Assembly: GCF_000227135.1 (NCBI RefSeq)
Contig: NC_018250.1
Coordinates: forward strand, 567,783 to 631,782
Source of the DNA: Leishmania donovani
Taxonomy: Eukaryota > Euglenozoa > Kinetoplastea > Trypanosomatida > Trypanosomatidae
Direction of reading: 5' to 3'
Length of the DNA stretch: 64,000 nucleotides
The position numbers were made by a program, and so were the translations under genes. The notes beneath the pieces are model-generated. The model did no database searches and had not been told where the DNA came from. It worked only from the letters and a program-made list of their open reading frames with translations. Every line of letters starts with the position of its first letter. Within the stretch, counting starts at the first letter, position 1. Shown here piece after piece: positions 55,917 through 64,000 of this stretch.

Positions 55917-57743
55917 TGTAGCCCCGCGTGCTGCCCCTTCTGCCGTTCTGCTTCCCCCTCCCACAACCACGACTGCTCCCTCTTCTTCAGGACCACCTTC
56001 ATATATATTCTCGTTTTGCGCCTGCGTGGTCGTGTGTGTGTGTGTGCGTGTACGTGCGTGTTTCTCTCCGCCCTTCCACTCATCTCCATTTTTTTCTGCT
56101 TCGCGTGCGCTGGATATCGTTGCTGCTGCGATTACTTGTGCGTGATGGAAGCAGAACGGTGCTCAGCTCGTGCGAGGATGGAGAACGGAAGGGTTTGGAA
56201 GTGGCCAGCGGCATTCGTTCGGTGCGTGGAGGGGCGAGATCGGGGGTGTGGATGAGGCCACTTTTATGGGACGGTAATGCACGATATGTCAGCACCTCCC
56301 TCCCGCTCTATTTTCTTCCTTCGTTTTCGTTATTGCGGCTGTACTCGCTGTCACCAACGCCAACAAATTAGACGTGCAACACAGCCGCTGGCTCAACGCA
56401 CTCTCGTCCCTTTTCCTTTGTGATTGCTTGTTTTCTTTTCTGTCTTCTTCACTCGCCCACCCACATCTGAGTAGGGCGGTGCTCTTCAAGTTTAGCTGTG
56501 GTGTTAGCAGCCGCCCGTCATCAGCCCTTGCGAGGTTCTGCGGCCCTTGTAGGGGTAACCAAGTCGGTTATCGGTCGTCACGCGCGGAATCAGACCGGAG
56601 GCTACTCGAATATGTGCGGGGTTGTAACGAGCGGTTTGCATCAGCGGTCAAATCTGAAGCTCGTGCCGTGCTGCCTTCTTCGCTCCTCTTCTTTCATCCC
56701 TTCCTTCCCTCATCACAAAGTCTGCGTGTTTTGTTCTGTTCTCTCTAACGGACGCGATACGGTGGTAGGCGCGTGTGTTGGCGATGCATCTGCGATTGTG
56801 TGGCTGCGTACCCATGTGTGTATGTGTGCGCCACAGCGCAGCTCAGGTTTCAGTTAAGTGACTGCAAGGGTGAAACGTGAAGGCAGACGAAGAGAGAGAG
56901 AGCAGCGCGCGCGAGAGTCTCTTCCCCTCCCCAAATCTAATAAAGAGGCGCTTGCCCGGCTACTGCACTGGGCATTTTGTGCGAACGGGACACTATCTCT
57001 TCTCCACCGCACCAAGGAGCCGCTCGCGCGAGTCTGCGAGCAGCGAAATCAACTGAGCCTCTCCGAGCTCATCGCCTTCTCCGATGGTCTTTGCGTCGAA
57101 ACGCTTCTCGCGCACTTGATCGGCAAACCAACTCTTCGTTTTGTGTGTCTCTCGAGTATGCGCGTGCGCGTTTCTCCGTGTTCCAATGTAGCGCTCGACC
57201 TCCCCTCCCCTCCCTCCGCTATTCCTCACCCATCAAACCCCCTTTCCACGGCTCTCCGATTCTTCTGCGGCGCCGACGGCATACACACCCCAGCAGAGCG
57301 TATGCCCACGAAAGCAAACGCATCCCGCATATCCGCATCCTTTCCATCATCATCCTCTCCTGTTTTCCCCTTTTTCATTCTTCACGTCTTCCCCGAAAAA
57401 GTTTTGATTTCTTTTCCAGTCGCTGCCCCCCCCCCTCCCCCCCCGTCCATCCATCCATCCCGCTGTGTGTAAGAGTCTCTACCCTCCCATCCACCTACCC
57501 ACCACCGTACGTCGGCTCGTGCGTGTCTGCGACGAACTCGCCCCCTCACCTGTCTTTCCTTCTCCATTGGTGAACTCTCTCACAGGTCTCTCGGATAACG
57601 CGGGAGCAATATAGACGCCCTCTGGACACAGCAGCAGCAACCTTCGACACGCTCACGCAGCTTCACTGCTGGCGTGTGCCTCCGCGCGCGCACACATACG
57701 CACAGACCCAACCGACCTTGCGCGTCGCCCGCACATTTTGAGG

Positions 57744-57773
57744 AACACACACATATATATATATATGTATATA
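57744..57773. repeat. AC/AT dinucleotide microsatellite
   Basis: Short AC run passing directly into about ten AT/GT-type units. Confidence 0.9.
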
Positions 57774-57911
57774 CCCTCTCAAGTCTTCGCCTTTTCGCTT
57801 TCCAATTGGACGACATCGTCACTCCGCCGTACAGCACCGCCGCCAAGCCGCCCGCGACTTTCGAGCCGCTCCATCGACGTACGCCGTTCTTCTCCTTGAG
57901 GTGTTGCTTCC

Positions 57912-57937
57912 CCGCACCACCGCTTTGTTCTTGCCAG
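57912..57937 (+). promoter_or_regulatory. Putative trans-splice acceptor for sterol desaturase
   Basis: A Py-rich stretch (about 57912-57935) ends in CAG with AG at 57936-57937, giving a leader of about 69 nt. This leader would include an out-of-frame ATG at 57964. The next AG, at 57971-57972, would exclude it. Confidence 0.45.
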
Positions 57938-57963
57938 CACCCTCCTGAGCGGGACAGCCTTCC

Positions 57964-58221
57964 ATGATACAGCCACCACCTTACGCGCACCGGCTCATTC
58001 GAAAGCATGGACTTCGCCTTTCGCCTGTTCACCTCCGTCATCCCGGTGGACCGGGAGAAGATGACGCATCAGATGCTTGTCTTCTGGCTTATCCTCACCA
58101 GTGGCGGCATCTCCATGTACCTGTTCTTCGCCTCCATCTCCTACTTCACGTACTTTCGCAAGTTGAAGCGACAGTTCTTTCCCAAGACGATCGATCCCGA
58201 CGATGCTCGCGAGTTGCATGA
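57964..58221 (+). other. Upstream ORF overlapping the sterol desaturase start
   Basis: An 85-codon frame opening at ATG 57964, 43 nt before and out of frame with the desaturase ATG, and closing at 58219-58221 inside that gene. Most of it is a shadow of the desaturase coding region, so the peptide itself is unlikely to matter. The ATG could reduce initiation at 58007 if it is included in the mRNA. Confidence 0.4.
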
Positions 58222-58915
58222 GCAGGTGCGGCACGAGATTTGGATTGCGGTGTGCTCGATCCCATTCATGGCGTTTTTGATGATGCCGGCGGCCACCTTC
58301 TCGCACCGTGGGTACAGCAAGCTGTACTACAACATCTCCGACTACGGCTGGGCGTACTTCCTGATGTCGCCTGTGCTGTTCTTCGCCTTTACCGACTTCA
58401 TGGTGTACTGCTTCCACCGTGGGCTGCACCACCCGATAATCTACAAGCACGTGCACAAACTGCACCACACATACAAGTACACAACGCCCTTCTCGTCGCA
58501 CGCCTTTAACCCTGTTGACGGCTTCGGCCAGGGCGTTCCGTACTACGTCTTTGTCTATTTATTTCCCCTCCACAACATCCTCTTCATTGTGCTATTCTTG
58601 GCGGTGAACTTCTGGACGATCTCGATCCACGACCAGGTTGACTTTGGTGGACACTTCATCAACACAACTGGCCATCACACGATCCACCACGAACTGTCCA
58701 ACTGCGACTACGGCCAGTACACGACTATATGGGACCGCCTGGGTGGATCGTACCGCCCTGCCGAGCAGACGCATCACCTATCGTCCCTGCTGCGCGCTGG
58801 CGATCCCAAGTATGTGGACCCCGTGTACGAGTCATATCACGAGGAGAAGGGCTTCCTGGCAGGTCGGTTCAAGGAGGAGGCCGCCGCGCGTCGCTCAAAG
58901 AAGGTGGGCGCATAA
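58007..58915 (+). CDS. ERG3: Lathosterol oxidase (sterol C5-desaturase)
   Basis: 302 residues, a full-length integral membrane di-iron enzyme of the fatty acid hydroxylase/sterol desaturase superfamily. Three histidine boxes are present: HRGLHH from His137 (137, 141, 142), HVHKLHH (150, 153, 154) and HHTIHH (223, 224, 227, 228). Hydrophobic segments lie at about 25-50, 77-95, 113-130 and 185-210. The enzyme introduces the C5-C6 double bond into the sterol ring, a late step of ergosterol-type sterol synthesis in the ER. In Leishmania, loss or mutation of this enzyme changes membrane sterols and is linked to amphotericin B and miltefosine susceptibility. All metal ligands are intact. The start at ATG 58007 matches the family. 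Confidence 0.92.
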   Translation: MDFAFRLFTSVIPVDREKMTHQMLVFWLILTSGGISMYLFFASISYFTYFRKLKRQFFPKTIDPDDARELHEQVRHEIWIAVCSIPFMAFLMMPAATFSHRGYSKLYYNISDYGWAYFLMSPVLFFAFTDFMVYCFHRGLHHPIIYKHVHKLHHTYKYTTPFSSHAFNPVDGFGQGVPYYVFVYLFPLHNILFIVLFLAVNFWTISIHDQVDFGGHFINTTGHHTIHHELSNCDYGQYTTIWDRLGGSYRPAEQTHHLSSLLRAGDPKYVDPVYESYHEEKGFLAGRFKEEAAARRSKKVGA

Positions 58916-59670
58916 GAGAAGGATCGGCCACCTTATCGAGCACGCATGCGCTATAGTGAAGCATATAAATTTCTTGTGCTTTTTGTTTTATGTTTCCGAG
59001 AAGATGGGGTTTGGACACCGTCACGCTCACGTTCACGCCCACGCCATTCTCGCGCCCTGACTGGTCATGTCTTCGTATGCCGTCGGCCGTTGATGGAAGA
59101 CGGAGGGGCATGCGTGTAGGGCAGTTGCGCGCGAATGGGCGCATGCGTCTCTGGGCGAGGCCCCTTGTACTTCTCTAGTATTTCTTGTGTGTGCGCGCGG
59201 CTCAGTCGCCGTCTTTTCTTTTCTTCCGTCCTTCCCCCTCCTCTACAGTTGTTACAACATCAGCAACATCAAGCAAACGGCAGCCAGTGTTGGCGAGAGC
59301 GCAAAAACTGAAAAGCGTGAAAGGGAGGGGATGGTGGACTGCCAGTTAATTCGAAGAGGATGCGGGTTTCGGTGGACCTGGTGTACGTCTCTCTCTCTGT
59401 TTTCGACCTGCCTGCATGCGTGTGCCGCGCGCTCTGAGCGCGTCCTCTCCTTTTCACGCATTCCTTTGCTCGCCTCCTCTTTGTTTGCATGTTGCTCTCT
59501 GTGCGTGTGTGCGAATATGGACGTAGGAAGGGGGGAGGGGGAGGCGTACGTCAGCTGGCACGCATGTGCCACGCACACTCCACCCTCTTTTCGCAGGCGT
59601 GAGAGTGGACACTTCAGCTACCCCTCCCCTACCGACCGCCACCGCCACCGCCGTCTCCATCCCGTCCCTT

Positions 59671-59692
59671 ACACACATACACACACACACAC
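59671..59692. repeat. CA dinucleotide microsatellite
   Basis: About ten CA units with one TA interruption. Confidence 0.85.
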
Positions 59693-61880
59693 GTTTTCCT
59701 TTGGTATGTTTGCCTTTGCTTTCGTCCTCTTTTTTCTCTAACTGCTGTTTTGCCTCAACGGTCTTTCCCTTCGTCCTTTGCCCGCTCTGCTCCACTCCAG
59801 ACCCCCCCCACCTCCGTCTCTGGCTCTTCTCTGCCGTGCTATGCTCCGCCCTGCCTGCTCTTCGGTCTTTCCTCCTCTGCTGAGGGGTACGATACTATAT
59901 AGAGGGGGTGGGGCGGTGGTGGGAGGTCATATGAGAGCTGTGCCAGCGCTTCGAGAGTGAGCATCCGCGTTGATTACCGTCAGCTGCACACACTACACTC
60001 CCCTGTACCTCTGCTCTCTTTTCTTAGTCACTGTCCTCCGTTTCGCGTCTCGTCTGCCAGCATCGTGTCTCCTGCCCCAACCCCTTCCTCTACCTTTTTC
60101 TTTTTCGAGGTTGCACATGCAGGCGAGCACTCTTGCGCTTTTTCACGGACAGGCTTTCGGCGTCCTTTCACAACCGAAAGACGAAGAAGAGGAAGGGCGC
60201 GCAGGTGAAGGGTAGCGGCGCATATGAACTCGGTCTTGACAATGGCAGACCACGCTGCGCCTGCCTCCCCCTCTCTTCTTCCGTTCCCCGTGTGGGGAGC
60301 GCAGGCGTTTTCGCCGCCCTCTCATTTTGCTTCCTTTTTCTTCTTCCCTTCCGTTGTCGCGGCGGGCGAGCGACGGCGATGTCCCCTTCCCTCCCTCTCC
60401 TCCGCACACCAAAGAAATGCCGATAAAACACCAACTTATATCTAAGGAGGGAGGGAAGAGGAAGCCCCATGCAGACATGACATGTAAGAATGAATACACA
60501 GACGCACACGCATACGCGCGCAAGCCAAAGATAAGAAAGTGCGCACAGACGCGCAGGGAGGGCGAGAGAGAAGGGGCGAGGGCACTACTCCTCCTCCTCC
60601 TCCTCCCAGCGCTGCGGCGTCTGTATCCTCGTCGAGCTCATCGCACCTGTCTTTTTCCTCTTCTTTTGGAGAGGCGTATGCCGCGTGCAGTGCGCAAGAT
60701 GGACTGGGCGGAGTGTGTGTGTGTGTGGGGGGGGGTGGGGAAGGCGGCATTGCGTCAGTGCTGCTGCACCACCACCTTCTCGCCTCTATGCCTCTCTCAT
60801 ACCCCTTCTCTTGTTTTTTCTTTCGTGTGCGTATGAGCGGGCGACGTGCGAGTTGGGCCTTTCGCCAGTCGACTGCTGCTGCATCTCTCTCTCCCTTTCT
60901 CTCGTGCTGCCATCTCTTCCCTCCTTTTCCCACCCTCTTCACTGCGTCTTTCACACCCGCGCACTCACGGGCGCGTATGGCCCCCCTCTTCCTCCCTCCC
61001 CCGCGTTCATGAACGCCCGCGCAGCTCTTCTTTTTTTTTATTGTCCCGGCTTGGCGGTGCAGTGCGCTCCCACCACCGCACGCACACGGCACCGCACGCA
61101 AGCACTGTGGAGAGGCGTACGCGTGTCTCTCTAACCTGTCACTTCATCGCTCACTCTCTCAAGCGCGCATACTCTTCTTCTTTGCTTTTATTTGTTGGAT
61201 CTGCGCTTGTGCACCCGCCACATTTTCCGTGGTTGAGTGTGAGTGCCCGTCTGTCTCTGTATGCCTACACGTATTGCCGTCCGTGTAGTGGCAGCAGCAG
61301 CAGTAGCAGCAGCAGGTCCACGAGGACACGCAGCCATCCACTATTATAGAAAGCGGGCCGGAAGAGACGCGTGCAGTGCGAGCTGCAAACTGGCTGATCT
61401 CACTTTCTCAGCACTGCAGAGAAATCAACGCGAAGCGGCAACCGAGAAGGCAGCGGCAGTCGTGCCTTGCTGCGCAGTACTGTGACGTATCAGAGGCCGG
61501 AGGCGACGATTCAGGAGAGGCAGAAAGTTGAGGAGCCGTGCGTTGCCTACTCGCTCTCTCGTGCCGCGCCTCCTTTTGTAACCCACCCACGAACGCATCC
61601 ATCATCAGCCGCTCGGCAAGAGCGAAAACAAGAGCTCACCACACGGCCCCCTCCCCCTCCCTCCTCTCTTTCTTTGTTCGTTGGTTTCTCTGTTTTCTCT
61701 CCGCGCCCGCGCAAGTAGCGACGGGGACACCCAACACGCAGACACATGCGCGCCGGCGTGCGGGTGCGCAGTCCTCCTTTTCATTCGATCTTCTGCTGCC
61801 CGCTTTGGCGCGTGCGTGCGCATGGTTGTGGCGTACGGCCTGCCAGACTCCCCTCTCGCCTCCTCCTCCGCCACAGGGCC

Positions 61881-61915
61881 CCTCTTTCTTTTTTCGCTCC
61901 GTGGCTCACTTGTAG
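61881..61915 (+). promoter_or_regulatory. Putative trans-splice acceptor for dynein heavy chain
   Basis: A T/C-rich tract (cctctttcttttttcgctcc) is followed by AG at 61914-61915, giving a leader of about 85 nt to ATG 62001. The AG at 61921-61922 is an alternative. Confidence 0.5.
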
Positions 61916-62000
61916 CCTTTAGATTCACAAGGGCTGCCGCTCACGGCCGCACCGCACTGCACCCCTGCCTCCATCCCTCCGCCACCCCAGGAAGACGAAG

Positions 62001-64000
62001 ATGGCAATGACAGAGGCGAATCAGGATTGCGTGCAGTGGGTGGAGCGGCGCCTACAGGACACCCTTGGATGTACCATAGCCAGCGAGCTCGTAGATCACC
62101 ACTACTTTCTGATCAATGAGTTCCTCATGGGCGAAGACGCGCAGTACCGTGTGCTGTTCGCTTACTACGCCGAACCCGCCGTGACGGCTGCTCACCAGCG
62201 GCGCTCAGCTGCGGGCCGTCGCACCTTCAACAACGGCAGCAGTGCCAGAAATTCCAAGCTGAGTTCCCGGCGGCAGACGAAAGGCAGCGGCATAGGTCTC
62301 AACCGCAGCCACCCCGACAGCGATGATGAAGACTGTGTTGACGGCACTGCCGCGTCCTCGTACTTTGCTTTCACCGGCGCCGACGGTAGCCGAGCCTCGA
62401 ATGGAAGCGACTGGGGCGTTTCTAGCGGACCGCAGCCCCCGCAGTTGCAGATCGTCCCTGGCCTTCCTGAGCTCTCCCTCCGCGGCAACTTGACCGGTGC
62501 TAGCACGGACGTGCTTTACTTTGTGCGCCTCGACGCTGAAAAGCCTTTGCTGCGCGAGACGCTGGAGAACTACGTCATGTGGGGCACGTTCCGAGGTAAC
62601 TACCTACTGGACAGCTTCCTGCGCACCGTGCGCCAGACGATTCTGCCGACGTTCTTGCACAACCAGTGGCCGACGAGCATCAAGAAGGATGTGCACACGG
62701 CGCTGCACCGCTTCATGGCAACTGTGGTCGAGGACGTGAACAGCTTGAAGGGGCAAACAGTGCTCTACGTGCCAGGTGACCTGGCCGCTGGCGCCAAGAG
62801 CGACACGTACGCAGACCACGAACTCGTGCAGCGCTACGAGGCCACGGTGATCCACTGGACACGGCAGATCAAGGCTGTCGTCAGCCAGCGCGACACAGCC
62901 AGCACCGACGACGAAGGCCATGCCGGCCCGCTGGAGGAGATTCAGTACTGGCGGGCGCGGGCGCGAGACTTGGGCAGCATTCGCTTGCAGCTGAACCGTG
63001 ACGATGTGGCGGCTGTCGTGAAGGTGCTGAAGGACGCGAAGTCTTTCTATTATCTCGAACCCTTTCTCGGCCTTCGCACCGACATTGAGCGCGGAACCGA
63101 GGAGGCGTACGACAACCTGCGCTACCTGTGCACGCTCATCGAGCCGTGTGAGCGTCTTGCCAAGGCGGAGCTGCGCGACATCCCGCACTTGGTGCAGGAC
63201 GTTCTCAAGAATGTGCAGCTGATTTTGATCTTCTCCAAGTTCTACAAGAAGGAGCACATCACACGGCTGCTGCGCATGGTATCGAGCGAGATCATCGGTA
63301 GGTGCAGCAGCCGCATCAACGTGCGTGCCATCTTCGCCGGCGACGTCGCAGAAAGCATGAAAGCGCTGGAGGAGAGTATGGTTGCTGGTGAGGCGTGGCT
63401 GACGGAGTGCCGTCTCATGCTGGTCGCTACCCGGCGCCGCTTTCGCATTGAGAAAGGCGAGAAGCTGGAGCTTGACGAGTCGTTCCTGAACGAGATGGAC
63501 GGATTCGTGCGCCACCGGTGCCAAAACCTCCGAGAGATCTGCCTCAGCCAGCTCCAGTTCGGCTTCACTGGCACGGCGGATGGCGAGGCCGGCGGGAACG
63601 GGGCGGTGTCCATGTCGATTGCGCGCTGCAGCAACGTCGTCGCCTCCCATCGCCGCATGAGCCGCCGAACCAAGTTGTCGGGGCTTGTGCGGGAACAGCT
63701 TCCTGCCGGTTCCCCGCTCAGCGTACCGGAGCTGGACGGCGTGATACGGCTGCCGGCCAGCCTCTTCGAAGGCAAGCTACCCATCTTTCGTGGTAATAAG
63801 GGCCCTGAGCTGGAGTCGCAGCTGATGGACATCCAGCGTGCCTTCAAGGCTAAAATGGAGGTGCTACGTCACTTCACGTACAACGTGCTCGATGTCAAGG
63901 CGACACAATGGGTGGACGACTACCGCGCCCTCAAGACAGACATCGACAACTTCGCGGTAATGATGCGTCAGATCATCACTGCCGCCTTTGACGCGGTGAC
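62001..64000 (+). CDS. Dynein heavy chain, N-terminal part (truncated by window end)
   Basis: An open frame of about 666 codons from ATG 62001 runs past the window edge without a stop. Residue ~314 begins EIQYWRARARDLGSIRLQL, the hallmark start of the dynein heavy chain N-terminal region 1 (EIxFWxxRxxxLxxIxxQL). It is followed by the SFYYLEPFLGLRTDIERGTE and AYDNLRYLCTLIEPCERLAK patterns of axonemal heavy chains. A low-complexity insert lies at about 70-130. The N-terminal tail dimerises heavy chains and binds intermediate chains, while the motor (AAA+) part lies beyond the window. It most likely acts in the flagellar axoneme; the specific arm or isoform cannot be told from this part. Confidence 0.88.
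   Translation, partial: MAMTEANQDCVQWVERRLQDTLGCTIASELVDHHYFLINEFLMGEDAQYRVLFAYYAEPAVTAAHQRRSAAGRRTFNNGSSARNSKLSSRRQTKGSGIGLNRSHPDSDDEDCVDGTAASSYFAFTGADGSRASNGSDWGVSSGPQPPQLQIVPGLPELSLRGNLTGASTDVLYFVRLDAEKPLLRETLENYVMWGTFRGNYLLDSFLRTVRQTILPTFLHNQWPTSIKKDVHTALHRFMATVVEDVNSLKGQTVLYVPGDLAAGAKSDTYADHELVQRYEATVIHWTRQIKAVVSQRDTASTDDEGHAGPLEEIQYWRARARDLGSIRLQLNRDDVAAVVKVLKDAKSFYYLEPFLGLRTDIERGTEEAYDNLRYLCTLIEPCERLAKAELRDIPHLVQDVLKNVQLILIFSKFYKKEHITRLLRMVSSEIIGRCSSRINVRAIFAGDVAESMKALEESMVAGEAWLTECRLMLVATRRRFRIEKGEKLELDESFLNEMDGFVRHRCQNLREICLSQLQFGFTGTADGEAGGNGAVSMSIARCSNVVASHRRMSRRTKLSGLVREQLPAGSPLSVPELDGVIRLPASLFEGKLPIFRGNKGPELESQLMDIQRAFKAKMEVLRHFTYNVLDVKATQWVDDYRALKTDIDNFAVMMRQIITAAFDAV

Larger units (their letters stand above)
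55721..58006. other. Intergenic region before sterol desaturase
   Basis: About 2.3 kb, with a GT microsatellite at 55881-55913, C-rich runs near 57427-57447, and an AC/AT microsatellite at 57744-57773. Frames of up to ~200 codons show no recognisable domain. Confidence 0.65.
58916..62000. other. Long intergenic region, 3.1 kb
   Basis: Py-rich gene-free stretch with a CA microsatellite at 59671-59692 and G-rich patches near 60725. Frames of up to ~220 codons look non-coding. It must hold the desaturase 3' UTR and the dynein leader, and is much longer than most spacers here. Confidence 0.6.

Noticed and set aside
62604..63650. 348-codon minus-strand frame at the window end
   Set aside because: Antisense shadow of the dynein heavy chain gene, which shows clear family motifs on the + strand.
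1..64000. tRNA, snRNA or rRNA genes
   Set aside because: I scanned the spacers for a tRNA B-box-like GGTTCGANTCC and found no good match; no rRNA-like sequence was seen. A covariance-model scan would be needed to exclude small RNAs.

Overview
The window is protozoan nuclear DNA from a kinetoplastid, almost certainly a Leishmania-type trypanosomatid. The evidence is high GC, intron-free ORFs with long Py-rich spacers, every convincing gene on the + strand (one directional polycistronic unit), polypyrimidine-AG signals typical of spliced-leader trans-splicing ahead of most genes, abundant CA/GT microsatellites, and a small degenerate retroposon family resembling Leishmania SIDERs. From memory, the order SIR2-type sirtuin, CCT-gamma, (many genes), lathosterol oxidase, dynein heavy chain resembles part of Leishmania chromosome 23. 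I could not check this, and I do not assign a species.

Layout. 0-4.5 kb: mitoribosomal protein uS9m, a TMEM234-like four-helix membrane protein, and a membrane-bound histidine acid phosphatase. 5.2-10.4 kb: two apparently identical 387-bp repeat copies in opposite orientation bracket a mitochondrial RsmH/METTL15-type rRNA methyltransferase and a class II (SIRT4-like) sirtuin. 11-19 kb: chaperonin CCT-gamma, a small basic protein resembling kinetoplast-associated HMG-like proteins, and a PPR+SAP protein. 20-33.7 kb: a 1,363-residue coiled-coil/C2 protein that I read as the RPGRIP1/RPGRIP1L (ciliary transition zone) homologue, an unknown low-complexity protein, the TORC2 subunit RICTOR/AVO3, and another unknown protein. 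34.7-38 kb: two adjacent, divergent paralogues with an N-terminal two-helix membrane module and disordered tails, one carrying a PPxY motif. 40.2-43.3 kb: the 5' exonuclease EXO1. 44.2-44.7 kb: a third, longer and diverged copy of the repeat. 46-50 kb: a 1,302-residue probable mitochondrial orphan. 53.7-55.7 kb: a disordered tail-anchored protein. 58.0-58.9 kb: sterol C5-desaturase (lathosterol oxidase). 62.0 kb to the end: the 5' part of a dynein heavy chain gene.

The genes are not a metabolic operon. As is normal in trypanosomatids, co-transcribed neighbours are functionally mixed. Even so, several point to the mitochondrion/kinetoplast (uS9m, METTL15, sirtuin, KAP-like, PPR-SAP, the 46-kb orphan) and two to the flagellum (RPGRIP1L-like, dynein). 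No tRNA, rRNA, CRISPR array or minus-strand gene was found. The most notable features are the perfect inverted repeat pair around the methyltransferase-sirtuin cassette, the RPGRIP1L assignment, the two-helix paralogue pair, and an overlapping upstream ORF at the sterol desaturase start. CDS starts are placed at the first suitable in-frame ATG; ORF extensions that begin only at TTG or GTG were not accepted.
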